This document shows positions 17,722 to 25,858 of a stretch of 64,000 nucleotides of DNA, piece by piece; the stretch's first letter is position 1; each line of letters opens with the position of its first letter. The position numbers and the translations under genes were made by a program. Origin of the DNA: Holophagae bacterium (GTDB taxonomy: Bacteria; Acidobacteriota; Holophagae; Acanthopleuribacterales; Acanthopleuribacteraceae). The DNA lies in NCBI GenBank assembly GCA_029263455.1, contig JAJCXM010000008.1, positions 124,001-188,000 on the forward strand. The letters are read 5' to 3'. The notes beneath the pieces are model-generated. The model was not told the DNA's origin. It worked only from the letters and a program-made list of their open reading frames with translations, and made no database searches.

Positions 17722-19233
17722 ATGCAAGACTTTTTGAAGCGATTAGGCATTCAAGATGTCAACCAAGGAGCGTTTGCTGGTTCTTGGGTTCCGTGTTCAG
17801 GCGATATGCTTGAGAGTTATTCGCCGGCAGATGGGTCGTTGATTGCCAAGGTCAAAATGGCCACGGCCAAGGAATATGAAACCGTCATGAGTTCGAGCGT
17901 CGAGACCTTTAAGGCTTGGCGTAATGTGCCAGCGCCGGAGCGGGGCAACCTGGTCCGTGAATTGGCCGATACGTTGCGAAAGCACAAAGCGGATTTGGGT
18001 CGCCTAGTTAGTTTGGAAATGGGCAAGATTTATCAGGAAGGACTGGGCGAAGTTCAAGAAATGATTGATATCGCTGATTTCTCCGTCGGTCTTTCTCGCC
18101 AATTATATGGTTTGACGATGCATTCGGAACGGCCCGGTCATCGTATGTACGAACAGTACCATCCGCTTGGTGTTGTCGGCGTGATTAGTGCCTTCAACTT
18201 TCCGGTTGCTGTGTATGCGTGGAATGCAATTGTGGCCGCTGCCTGCGGTGATTCCGTCGTTTGGAAGCCATCTTGGAAAACGCCCTTGTGCGGCGTGGCA
18301 GTGATTAATCTGTTCGAGAAAGTAGCCGCTAAACATGGCCATCCTGGCCTGTTTAATCTGGTCATCGGCACCGATCAGGAGATAGGTGAACGACTGGTTG
18401 AAGATGAACGTGTGCCGCTTGTCTCGGCCACTGGCTCGGTTCGTATGGGCAAAATCGTGGGCGCTAAAGTGGCTGCCCGCTTAGGACGTAGCTTACTCGA
18501 GCTGGGCGGCAACAACGCCATCATCCTTTCCCCAGAAGCCGATGTCGAATTGGCCATTCCTGGCATTGTGTTCGGGTCAGTAGGCACAGCCGGCCAACGC
18601 TGCACCACGACACGCCGCCTAATCATCCATGAAAGTTTAGTGGATTCTGTTGTCGAACGACTAAAGAAGGCGTTTGGTCAAATCCGAATTGGCGATCCAT
18701 TAGACGAAAACACACTAATGGGTCCACTCATTGACGAACAGGCCGTAGATCAGATGATGAGTGCCATTGAGAAATTGAAATCAGAAGGTGGCAGCGTTAT
18801 TTGTGGGGGCGAGCGGCTTGATCGGCCCGGCCACTATGTAACGCCGTGCATTGCGCGAGCGGAAAATGCCTATCAGATCGTGCAAGACGAAACCTTTGCA
18901 CCCATTCTGTATGTGATTCCTTATTCTGATCTAGAAGAAGCTATCGGATACCAAAATGGCGTGCGTCAGGGCCTATCTTCGGCAATATTCACGCGTAATC
19001 TGTTAGAAGGCGAGCGTTTCCTGAGTCAGGCAGGATCTGACTGTGGCATTGCTAATGTCAATATCGGCACATCTGGTGCCGAAATTGGTGGCGCTTTTGG
19101 TGGAGAGAAAGAAACCGGCGGTGGACGAGAATCAGGATCGGATTCTTGGAAATGTTACATGCGTAGACAGACAAATACCATCAACTACACAAGTGAGCTG
19201 CCATTGGCTCAAGGTATTAAGTTCGATTTGTAA
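17722..19233 (+). CDS. ALDH7-family aldehyde dehydrogenase (alpha-aminoadipic semialdehyde dehydrogenase type)
   Basis: A 503-residue NAD(P)-dependent aldehyde dehydrogenase of the antiquitin/ALDH7 class, which oxidises L-2-aminoadipate semialdehyde (piperideine-6-carboxylate) in lysine breakdown. The catalytic Glu is E260 in LLELGGNNA and the catalytic Cys is C294 in GQRCTTTRRL. GVISAFNFPVAVYAWN and SERPGHRMYEQYHPLG are characteristic of this class. The start follows GGAGTTGGAGG. It is a single-gene unit with its own promoter and a downstream hairpin. The substrate is inferred from the family; no other lysine-degradation gene is nearby. Confidence 0.82.
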   Translation: MQDFLKRLGIQDVNQGAFAGSWVPCSGDMLESYSPADGSLIAKVKMATAKEYETVMSSSVETFKAWRNVPAPERGNLVRELADTLRKHKADLGRLVSLEMGKIYQEGLGEVQEMIDIADFSVGLSRQLYGLTMHSERPGHRMYEQYHPLGVVGVISAFNFPVAVYAWNAIVAAACGDSVVWKPSWKTPLCGVAVINLFEKVAAKHGHPGLFNLVIGTDQEIGERLVEDERVPLVSATGSVRMGKIVGAKVAARLGRSLLELGGNNAIILSPEADVELAIPGIVFGSVGTAGQRCTTTRRLIIHESLVDSVVERLKKAFGQIRIGDPLDENTLMGPLIDEQAVDQMMSAIEKLKSEGGSVICGGERLDRPGHYVTPCIARAENAYQIVQDETFAPILYVIPYSDLEEAIGYQNGVRQGLSSAIFTRNLLEGERFLSQAGSDCGIANVNIGTSGAEIGGAFGGEKETGGGRESGSDSWKCYMRRQTNTINYTSELPLAQGIKFDL

Positions 19234-19244
19234 ACAGGTCTAAA

Positions 19245-19266
19245 GTGAGGGCCCTCGGGCCCTCAC
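19245..19266 (+). terminator. GC-rich hairpin after the ALDH7 gene
   Basis: GTGAGGGCCC-TC-GGGCCCTCAC is a perfect 10-bp inverted repeat eleven bases after the stop. The following sequence is not T-rich, so it may stabilise the 3' end or act with Rho rather than terminate intrinsically. Confidence 0.45.
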
Positions 19267-19347
19267 CATGTTCTCTTCGATGAGTTAAGGCACCGCCTTG
19301 GTATAATCCGCTAAGCGACAGAACGTACAATCGCTAAAGGCGACTCA

Positions 19348-20151
19348 ATGCTTTACCGCGAATACCAGCCAGTCACACGTCTTGGAAACCTTATCCAATG
19401 CTATTGGTTCTTAGCGGACCATTCAAACGAGCGCCAGCTCTCTAGGATCTTGCCTGATGCTTGCGTAGAAGTGATTCTACGAGGGCAGGGCACAACGCGA
19501 CGTCGCAGCAATCGTGGTTTTGTCAATCAAGAGCGTGCGATCGCCGTAGGTCAGCTCACCGAGCACTTAGAGCTCGAATCCGACGGACCTCACGAAATCA
19601 TAGGCATTCGCTTTAAGCCCCATGGACTTAGTGCTTTTACGCGCCTGCCCATGTGTGACATCACGGACAGCGAACTTGCGCTGGACAATCTGTGGGCTGC
19701 TTTCCCTTTTGATCGGCTTTGGGAAGCACAGTCTGACTGCGATAGGAGATTCATCCTGGACCAGTTCTTCTGCGCCCAATTACTTGCTGACGACTTTGAC
19801 CAGTTGCGACATGGTCAGCTGCTGATGGCTGCAAGTTTGTTGACGGTGGAACAGGTGGCAAAGCAAATCAATCTGAGTTGCCGACAATTGCAGCGTAAGT
19901 TTAAAAAGCAGATAGGTCTTAGCCCGTACCAATATAGGCGAATTTGCCGCCTGCGTGTCCTGGCCAGCCAGTTGAAACAGAAAGCTATGCCACGCCTAAC
20001 TGACCTTGCCTATCAGTTAGGGTTTAGTGATCAAGCCCATATGAATCGAGACTTTAAGAGCTATTCTGGATTATCGCCTTTGAATTTCCGCCATCAGCAA
20101 CTTTGGATGGGAGATGTCTTTCTGGGTGAGGATCCGTCAATCACGAATTAA
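19348..20151 (+). CDS. AraC-family transcriptional regulator
   Basis: A 267-residue regulator. The N-terminal ~150 residues (REYQPVTRLGNLIQCYWFL, followed by a GIRFKPHGLSAF segment) resemble the DUF6597-type sensory domain common in small AraC proteins. The C-terminal ~100 residues contain two helix-turn-helices (VEQVAKQINLSCRQLQRKFK and LTDLAYQLGFSDQAHMNRDF). A TATAAT box lies at 19302, without a clear -35. The target is unknown; it precedes a small secreted protein gene in the same direction but 100 bases away. Confidence 0.8.
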   Translation: MLYREYQPVTRLGNLIQCYWFLADHSNERQLSRILPDACVEVILRGQGTTRRRSNRGFVNQERAIAVGQLTEHLELESDGPHEIIGIRFKPHGLSAFTRLPMCDITDSELALDNLWAAFPFDRLWEAQSDCDRRFILDQFFCAQLLADDFDQLRHGQLLMAASLLTVEQVAKQINLSCRQLQRKFKKQIGLSPYQYRRICRLRVLASQLKQKAMPRLTDLAYQLGFSDQAHMNRDFKSYSGLSPLNFRHQQLWMGDVFLGEDPSITN

Positions 20152-20251
20152 TGATGTCGTTTTTGTTCAATCATTTATCGGGATCTTGTATTAGGTTTTA
20201 AGAGGATTATGGATGATCATCCAGAGATGAAGACCCGCAAAGGAGCCTCAA

Positions 20252-20692
20252 ATGTTAACGGCCGTTCTAGTAACCTGTTTGTGTGCAGATCCCGTTTTAG
20301 CAGACCTCTCGTTTGTGCGTGGCCACTGGCGCAATGAACAGCAAGGTAGCGTGCAGGAGGAGTGGTGGACGGACGACCGTGGCAACATGATGTTGGGCAT
20401 CAGTCGTGTTGCTAAGCCAGGTAAATCAGCATTCTTTGAATATCTTCGGATTGAGCTCAAGCAAGGGAAACTCTTTTATGTGGCTTCTCCTATGGGTGGC
20501 CAGCCGGTAAGTTTTGCGCTAGTCGAACTGACGGGCAAACGTGCCGTCTTCGAGAATAAGCAGCATGACTTCCCTCAACGTATCATTTATGAATTGGTAA
20601 GTGATGAAATCCTAAATGCTCGAATTGAGGGTGAGATCGATGGGCAACTGAAGTCATCGAGTTGGCAGTGGCACAAAGTCGGCGCTTTATGA
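20252..20692 (+). CDS. DUF6265-like secreted protein
   Basis: A 146-residue protein with a short signal peptide (MLTAVLVTCLCADPVLA) and a compact beta-rich domain (FVRGHWRNE, EEWWTDDRGNMMLGISRV, FENKQHDFPQRIIY) matching the DUF6265 family, a lipocalin-like beta barrel of unknown function. The WW and HDFPQRI motifs are the conserved core. Its 3' end overlaps the convergent miaE gene by six bases. Confidence 0.65.
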   Translation: MLTAVLVTCLCADPVLADLSFVRGHWRNEQQGSVQEEWWTDDRGNMMLGISRVAKPGKSAFFEYLRIELKQGKLFYVASPMGGQPVSFALVELTGKRAVFENKQHDFPQRIIYELVSDEILNARIEGEIDGQLKSSSWQWHKVGAL

Positions 20693-21328
20693 TGAATGAC
20701 TAGCACTAACCGGCACAATTGTAGTTGGTGGTCCGCTATGAAAACGAAAGACAGAGTCCTCCGTTAGGATGAGTTCTTGCTCTTTCGCCCTGAAGAAATC
20801 GATGCGCTCTTCAATCGAGGTTTTGGTGATTTCTTCCGCAAAACGCAGGTAGACCTTAAAGTGGCGCGCCTCTGAACGCAAGAGCGATTGGTAAAAGTCG
20901 GCTAACTGAGCGTCCAACAGCGGGATCAGAGCTGAGAATCTTTCACATGAGCGGGCCTCGATAAATGCACCGACAATCAAGATATCTATCAAACGCTCAG
21001 GATCCTTTTTGCGGCAGTAGCTTCGCAAAGATTCGGCATACCTAGATGCCGTCAAATGACGATATTCAATATGGCGTTGCTCCAACAATTTGAGAACTTG
21101 TTCAAAATGCCTTAATTCTTCGCGCGCCAACCGTGACATTCGGTGCAAGAGGGGCCCATATTCGACATATCTAAACATCATGTGTAACGCCGTCGCGGCG
21201 GCTTTCTTTTCGCAGTGGGCGTGATCGATTAGCAAGGTTTCCTGATCGGTGATCGCATGTTCAAGCCAACGCTCAGGTGTTGCACATCCCAGGAATAATT
21301 GGACTTCCGATATAAAACTAGCTGTCAT
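20687..21328 (-). CDS. miaE: tRNA 2-methylthio-N6-isopentenyl-adenosine(37) hydroxylase
   Basis: A 213-residue diiron monooxygenase that hydroxylates ms2i6A at position 37 of tRNAs reading U-starting codons. The four-helix-bundle iron ligands appear as EEL...H (AREELRHFEQVL), E in AFIEARSCERF, and ExxH in RSEARHFKVY. The length fits bacterial MiaE. The ATG at 21328 follows a weak GGTCTCC-containing leader. MiaE needs MiaA and MiaB, which are not in the window. Oxygen-dependent MiaE implies an aerobic lifestyle. Confidence 0.85.
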   Translation of the reverse strand: MTASFISEVQLFLGCATPERWLEHAITDQETLLIDHAHCEKKAAATALHMMFRYVEYGPLLHRMSRLAREELRHFEQVLKLLEQRHIEYRHLTASRYAESLRSYCRKKDPERLIDILIVGAFIEARSCERFSALIPLLDAQLADFYQSLLRSEARHFKVYLRFAEEITKTSIEERIDFFRAKEQELILTEDSVFRFHSGPPTTIVPVSASHSS

Positions 21329-21453
21329 TGCGGGTCTCCTGCGCGAAATGGGATTATAACTTAGCTTTTTGGATCATAGGCTGTTGTCGAGCAAGTAAGA
21401 TGTGACATGTGTGAGGTGTATCGCAAAACAACAGTTTATGGCGCTAAATCAGC

Positions 21454-21482
21454 TTGACATCGGCATTGGCCATGCCTAAACT
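21454..21482 (+). promoter_or_regulatory. sigma-70 promoter of the first HU gene
   Basis: TTGACA at 21454 and TAAACT at 21477 with a 17-base spacer. The start would be near 21489, giving a ~50-base leader ending in the AGGAGG ribosome site of the HU gene. Confidence 0.7.
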
Positions 21483-21536
21483 CCAATATTCCGTAAGGGT
21501 TTTCCTACTTTTTAATGTTCCCCAGGAGGATATCGA

Positions 21537-21809
21537 ATGAATAAAGCTGATTTGGTAAGCATCATTGCAAATGGTGCATCCGTTTCTAAAGCTCAAGCTG
21601 CTAAAGCCTTGGACACAGCGTTAGAAGCGATTGTTGGTGCTCTGAAAAAGGGTGAAAAGGTTACTTTGGTGAATTTCGGGACGTTTTCTGTTGCAGAACG
21701 CAAAGCGCGTACGGGTCGTAACCCACGCACCAACGCGGTGCTAGAAATTCCTGGCAAAAAGGTGCCTAAATTCAAGCCTGGTAAGACTTTCATGGATGCA
21801 GTTAAGTAA
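21537..21809 (+). CDS. hup: HU family DNA-binding protein (copy 1)
   Basis: A 90-residue histone-like protein with the complete HU/IHF fold: MNKADLVSIIA at the N-terminus, GTFSVAERKARTGRNPRT over the DNA-binding arm with the conserved RNPRT, and KVPKFKPGK at the end. It binds and bends DNA in the nucleoid. It has a strong promoter, an AGGAGG ribosome site and its own terminator, as expected for an abundant protein. A second HU gene lies at 34528. Confidence 0.93.
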   Translation: MNKADLVSIIANGASVSKAQAAKALDTALEAIVGALKKGEKVTLVNFGTFSVAERKARTGRNPRTNAVLEIPGKKVPKFKPGKTFMDAVK

Positions 21810-21834
21810 AATCAATTGCCTTCAATAGAACATC

Positions 21835-21863
21835 GGAGTGCCCATTAAGGCACTCCTTTTTTT
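21835..21863 (+). terminator. intrinsic terminator after HU
   Basis: GGAGTGCC-CATTAA-GGCACTCC is an 8-bp stem followed by a run of seven T. It is the clearest Rho-independent terminator in this region. Confidence 0.9.
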
Positions 21864-21940
21864 GTCTAAAATCGGGCTTTAGGGTGTGATTTTGGATTTT
21901 GGGAAAAATCGTAACTAAAAGGATCCGAAAGGACGGCTGG

Positions 21941-23575
21941 CTAGGCTTCTCGCATGAAGATCTCATGATGACGGAAGTACTTGCCATCCGCTTTCATGAC
22001 GTATTTGGTGGCATTGGCGTTAACCATGAGCACGCTCTCGAAATCGCCCAGTTGCACGTCTTGTATTTCGTCCCGCCGCATTCGGGCCGCACGTTTGAGG
22101 ATGCTCCTCAGGTCGCCAGCGGTCATACCGTCCTTGCGACCTAAACCAACATAAATCTTCTTGGCAGCTTCCTTGTTTGGGCGCGGCCTTTCCGTGCGAT
22201 CGCGTTTGTTGGGCCGTTCGCTTGTGCGGGCGCGGTCTTCATGGCTTGGTCTCTCGGGCAACGGCGCTACAACCGCACCGATGTCGCCGACGACTTGGCT
22301 GCGAAGAAACTTTTCTAGCAAGAAAGGCAAAAGTGATGTGGCTTGCTCTGCGGTGAGACGTTTAGCAAGCTGCATGTAGTCTTCGTGGATATCTGCATCA
22401 CTGGCGTAATCGATAGCTTCTAGTGCGCGGTGCTCAGCCACGACGCGCGCTTCAATGATTTCATCATCGGTCGGAATCTGTAATTCCGTTGCTTTGATGC
22501 CGTGGGTCTTGAGCGCTTGGTTGAAACTGGCGATATCGGTTCCGCCAACTAAGGACAACGCGCGGCCCAATTTACCAGCCCGGCCCGTGCGTCCTGTGCG
22601 GTGGATGTATGTCTCTAGGTCGTCGCTAGTCGAATAGATAAAGACATGAGATAAGTTCGGCACATCGATTCCGCGTGCGGCGAGATCTGTGCAAACCATA
22701 ATTTGTACAAGGCCCTGACGAAATAGGTTGAGGTTGCGCTCGCGTTGTCCTTGTGACAGGTCTGATGATAAGTAAACGGCGTTGGCGCCAGCTCCATTGA
22801 GAAAGTGAGCGACCGAACGAACTTCTACTTTGGTGTTGCAGAAAACAAGGCTCAGCCCTGGGTCTTCTTTTTCAACAAAACGCAACAGAACTTGATCCTT
22901 TTCTTGCAAGGTGGTGATGCAGTAACAATGATCAATTTCTTCGGGGGCACGTGAACTAGATTCCATCTGTAAACGAACCGGATCGGTCATATAGCCTTGA
23001 ATCAGGTGTTCGATGGCTGGTGGAAAGGTGGCTGATGACATCACGGTTTGATGCCGTTTGGGTAAATGTTGGAATATGCGACGCATTTCGGGCAAGAATC
23101 CCATCGACAACATCTTGTCAGCTTCGTCCAAGACAAGGCCTCTAACCACTGAGACAGACATTGTCCGGCGTTTAAGGTGATCCAAAATACGGCCCGGCGT
23201 ACCTACGACAATGTGCGGACTATTACGTAAGGCTTCGACTTGTGTCGACATCGAAGAGCCACCATAAACTGCGACAACATTGACGCCACTGTTTTCGGCT
23301 AATCGGGCCAATTCACGTTGTACCTGTAACGCCAATTCGCGGGCAGGAACTAAGACTAGAAATTGGACTGCGGGCACCCCGATTGAAACCGAATGGACCA
23401 GGGGAATTCCGAAAGCGGCAGTTTTGCCGCTGCCCGTCTGCGACTCAATGACGGTATCTCTTTTTTGAATGACTTCGGGGATCGCATTAACTTGGACCTC
23501 CGTAGCCTCCGTGTAACCCATGTTGGCTAAGTTCTCTAATAAAAAATCCTTGATACCGAATTCTTTGAATTCCAT
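21941..23575 (-). CDS. DEAD-box ATP-dependent RNA helicase with DbpA-type C-terminal domain
   Basis: A 544-residue RNA helicase. Conserved motifs are Q-motif/TEVQVNAIPEV, Walker A SQTGSGKTAAF, PARELALQ, GTPGR, DEAD (LDEADKML), SAT, ARGIDVP and HRTGRTGR. The last ~75 residues (KIYVGLGRKDGMTAGDLRS...) are a DbpA RNA-binding domain, as in DeaD/CsdA, which acts in ribosome assembly and cold adaptation. A basic linker rich in Arg/Pro/Asp precedes it. The start is set at ATG 23575, preceded by GGAG, which matches the family N-terminus (MEFKEFGI). A longer frame to 23680 would run through the tRNA 3' end and is rejected. Confidence 0.88.
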   Translation of the reverse strand: MEFKEFGIKDFLLENLANMGYTEATEVQVNAIPEVIQKRDTVIESQTGSGKTAAFGIPLVHSVSIGVPAVQFLVLVPARELALQVQRELARLAENSGVNVVAVYGGSSMSTQVEALRNSPHIVVGTPGRILDHLKRRTMSVSVVRGLVLDEADKMLSMGFLPEMRRIFQHLPKRHQTVMSSATFPPAIEHLIQGYMTDPVRLQMESSSRAPEEIDHCYCITTLQEKDQVLLRFVEKEDPGLSLVFCNTKVEVRSVAHFLNGAGANAVYLSSDLSQGQRERNLNLFRQGLVQIMVCTDLAARGIDVPNLSHVFIYSTSDDLETYIHRTGRTGRAGKLGRALSLVGGTDIASFNQALKTHGIKATELQIPTDDEIIEARVVAEHRALEAIDYASDADIHEDYMQLAKRLTAEQATSLLPFLLEKFLRSQVVGDIGAVVAPLPERPSHEDRARTSERPNKRDRTERPRPNKEAAKKIYVGLGRKDGMTAGDLRSILKRAARMRRDEIQDVQLGDFESVLMVNANATKYVMKADGKYFRHHEIFMREA

Positions 23576-23648
23576 GCACGCTCCGATCTTTAAATGGCAT
23601 TTACTGCCCTTTGGCTCGCTTCCGCCCCCTCTAAATGGGCCCATTATC

Positions 23649-23723
23649 TGGTACCCCCGGATGGAATCGAACCATCGCACCTAGCTCCGGAGGCCAGTGC
23701 TCTATCCACTGAGCTACGGGGGC
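23649..23723 (-). tRNA. tRNA-Arg (anticodon CCG)
   Basis: On the minus strand a complete 75-base cloverleaf is visible. The acceptor GCCCCCG pairs with CGGGGGT (G-U at the first pair), and the D stem is GCTC/GAGC. The anticodon stem CTGGC/GCTAG encloses CTCCGGA with anticodon CCG, the T stem is GATGG/CCATC with loop TTCGATT, the discriminator is A and CCA is encoded. It lies between the helicase gene and the rimP operon. Confidence 0.95.
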
Positions 23724-23739
23724 GCCGTTGCGACCCTAC

Positions 23740-23768
23740 ATTTAACTCTGATCGCGGCTAAATGGCAA
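23740..23768 (-). promoter_or_regulatory. promoter of the tRNA-Arg gene
   Basis: On the minus strand TTGCCA (23768-23763), 17 bases, then TTAAAT (23745-23740). This places the start about 10 bases upstream of the mature tRNA. Confidence 0.5.
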
Positions 23769-23781
23769 GCTTCGGGCTTAC

Positions 23782-23810
23782 TTGACTTTTGATGTAGGCT
23801 TCCGTATAGT
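23782..23810 (+). promoter_or_regulatory. sigma-70 promoter of the rimP-nusA-infB operon
   Basis: TTGACT at 23782, a 17-base spacer, and TATAGT at 23805. The predicted leader runs about 75 bases to rimP and contains the attenuator hairpin. A direct repeat CGTCTGACG (twice, from 23811) sits at the predicted start of transcription. Confidence 0.7.
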
Positions 23811-23855
23811 TCGTCTGACGCCGTCTGACGGCATCACCGAACTTGTCGTGACGGG

Positions 23856-23880
23856 AAGTGGGTTTAGCCCACTTTTTTTT
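23856..23880 (+). terminator. terminator-like attenuator in the rimP leader
   Basis: AAGTGGG-TTTAG-CCCACTT followed by eight T forms a complete intrinsic terminator located between the promoter and the rimP ATG, only about ten bases from it. Premature terminators before rimP-nusA-infB are known from several bacterial groups (rimP leader). Here it would let NusA or antitermination control operon read-through. Confidence 0.75.
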
Positions 23881-23890
23881 ATGCCTATAT

Positions 23891-24364
23891 ATGAAGTTAA
23901 GTAAAACCGAACATCTAACCAACCTTGTCGATCAGACACTTAATGAAACGCCCTTTGAGCTTGTGCACCTTGAGTACAAGAAGGAAGGCGCGGAATGGGT
24001 ATTGCGAGTCTATGTGGATCACGCCGAAGGCGTCAATTTGGATCGATGTGCGGAAGCGACCAGGCTAATTTCTGAAATGCTCGACGAGCAAGACCCCATT
24101 GAGCAGGGTTTCCAAATGGAAGTCTCCTCCCCCGGCATTGACCGCCCTTTAGTTAAGTTGACTCATTTTCAACGTTTCTTGGGCCACCGAGTCAAAATTA
24201 AACTAGTTAAGAGTCATGAGGGTGTAAAGCAAGTTGAAGGTCTTTTGCGATCGGCTGACGAAAAACAAATTCAAGTCGAATCAGAAACTGATAACAAAAT
24301 GTTACTCATACCCATGGAACTTATCTCCAAAGCAAACTTAAAACCGATTCTGGAATTTAAATAA
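23891..24364 (+). CDS. rimP: ribosome maturation factor RimP
   Basis: A 157-residue 30S maturation factor. The family core is visible in LVHLEYKKEGAEWVLRVYVDH, the CAEATRLISEMLDEQDP segment and the EVSSPGIDRPL signature. The ATG at 23891 gives the expected N-terminus (MKLSKTEHL). An upstream GTG at 23858 lies inside the attenuator stem and is rejected. No Shine-Dalgarno is seen ahead of 23891; the start sits just after the T run. First gene of rimP-nusA-infB-rbfA-truB. Confidence 0.9.
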   Translation: MKLSKTEHLTNLVDQTLNETPFELVHLEYKKEGAEWVLRVYVDHAEGVNLDRCAEATRLISEMLDEQDPIEQGFQMEVSSPGIDRPLVKLTHFQRFLGHRVKIKLVKSHEGVKQVEGLLRSADEKQIQVESETDNKMLLIPMELISKANLKPILEFK

Positions 24365-24375
24365 GAGGGTTACCC

Positions 24376-25815
24376 ATGACTTCTCAAATACTCAGCGCCA
24401 TTGAACAAGTGAGCCGCGAAAAGAATATCGAATCCGATGTCATTATCACGGCTGTCGAAGAAGCGATCGTTGCAGCTTCAAAAAAGATCTTCAAAACGGA
24501 CGAAAGCTTTGGCGCTCGTTTCAATCGTTCCACAGGTGATATCGAAGTATGGGCGATCAAAGAGGTAGCCGATGAGGTTACAAATCCTCGCCGGCAAATC
24601 ACCATGGACGAGGCCGCTCTTTATTACGAGAATCCAGAGGTTGGTGACACCATTGAATTCACCAAAGATACAAGTAAGTTAGGCCGAATCGCAGCACATA
24701 CGGCTAAGCAAGTCATCATGCAAAAAGTGCGTGACGCGGAAAAAGAGAATGTTTATCAGGAATATAGCCAGCGCATAGGCGAGGTGGTAACTGCCGTCGT
24801 ACGTCGCTTCGAGCGCGGCAGCGTGATTTTCGATCTGGGAAACAACGTAGAAGCGATCATGTATCGTGAAGAGCAGTCCCGTGCCGAACGTTATAACCAG
24901 AACGACCGCGTCCGTGTGGTCATCGTCGGTGCGGATAAGTCATCACGAGAACCGCAGGTCAAAGTTTCTCGTGCTGATGAACGTCTCCTGATGAAACTCT
25001 TCGAAATCGAAGTGCCTGAGATTTACGACGCGACGGTTGTGCTTAAGGTGGCGGCTCGAGAAGCCGGTGACCGCTCAAAAATTGCGGTTTATTCCACCGA
25101 CCCGGACGTGGATCCCATTGGCGCTTGCGTTGGCATGGGTGGATCGCGTGTCAAGAGTGTGATTCGTGAACTGAAAGGCGAACGGCTCGATATTGTTCGT
25201 TACTCTGATGAAGTTGCCTTATTCGCCTGTAACGCACTTTCACCGGCAAAAATTAACCGCGTCATCATCAGTGACCCGGAGAATCGCCGTCTAGAAGTTA
25301 TTGTTGATGAAGATCAGCTGTCCCTGGCCATCGGCAAAAAAGGTCAAAACGTTCGTTTAGCTTCCAAACTAGTTGGTTGGTCATTAGAAGTTAAGACCGA
25401 AGAGCAGAAAAGAGCCGAAGCGGACGCAGAGATGCAACGTATGGCTGATGAGACCGCGAAAGCGAAGGCCGATAAAGCCGAGGGCAAGGAAGTAGAAGAT
25501 GTGGCAGCTGAAGCTGGCACCGACGTCGCCGCAACCGATAAGGAAGCTGCTAGCACCGAAACGGCAGTCGAGGGCGCAACCGACGTAGCGAGCACCGTAG
25601 CGGCTGCCGAGGCTGAACCAGAAGGCGTACCGTTGAAGTTCCTTGAAGGACTGACGGACGAAGATAAACGCATACTCGAGGTTTACAATATCCTCTATAT
25701 TGAAGATATACTGTACACGCCTCGAGAAGTGCTCGCGGAGATCCCTGAACTCACGGATCACATCGACCGCATCATCAATTTGGCGAAAAAATACGCAAGT
25801 GAGTTTGGCGAATAA
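24376..25815 (+). CDS. nusA: transcription termination/antitermination factor NusA
   Basis: A 479-residue NusA. The N-terminal RNA polymerase-binding domain covers ~1-125. An S1 domain follows (GEVVTAVVRRFERGSVIFDLG). Two KH domains come next (GACVGMGGSRVKSVIRELKGERLDIV and LAIGKKGQNVRLASKLVGW). An Ala/Glu-rich linker (~345-420) leads to a single C-terminal helix-hairpin-helix-like repeat (LKFLEGLTDEDKRIL...). It lies 11 bases after rimP with a GAGGG ribosome site and is the likely autoregulator of the operon. Confidence 0.95.
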   Translation: MTSQILSAIEQVSREKNIESDVIITAVEEAIVAASKKIFKTDESFGARFNRSTGDIEVWAIKEVADEVTNPRRQITMDEAALYYENPEVGDTIEFTKDTSKLGRIAAHTAKQVIMQKVRDAEKENVYQEYSQRIGEVVTAVVRRFERGSVIFDLGNNVEAIMYREEQSRAERYNQNDRVRVVIVGADKSSREPQVKVSRADERLLMKLFEIEVPEIYDATVVLKVAAREAGDRSKIAVYSTDPDVDPIGACVGMGGSRVKSVIRELKGERLDIVRYSDEVALFACNALSPAKINRVIISDPENRRLEVIVDEDQLSLAIGKKGQNVRLASKLVGWSLEVKTEEQKRAEADAEMQRMADETAKAKADKAEGKEVEDVAAEAGTDVAATDKEAASTETAVEGATDVASTVAAAEAEPEGVPLKFLEGLTDEDKRILEVYNILYIEDILYTPREVLAEIPELTDHIDRIINLAKKYASEFGE

Positions 25816-25858
25816 GGGTCGTAAGAGCGAGATTATTGAGTTAAGTGGAGGATCATCT

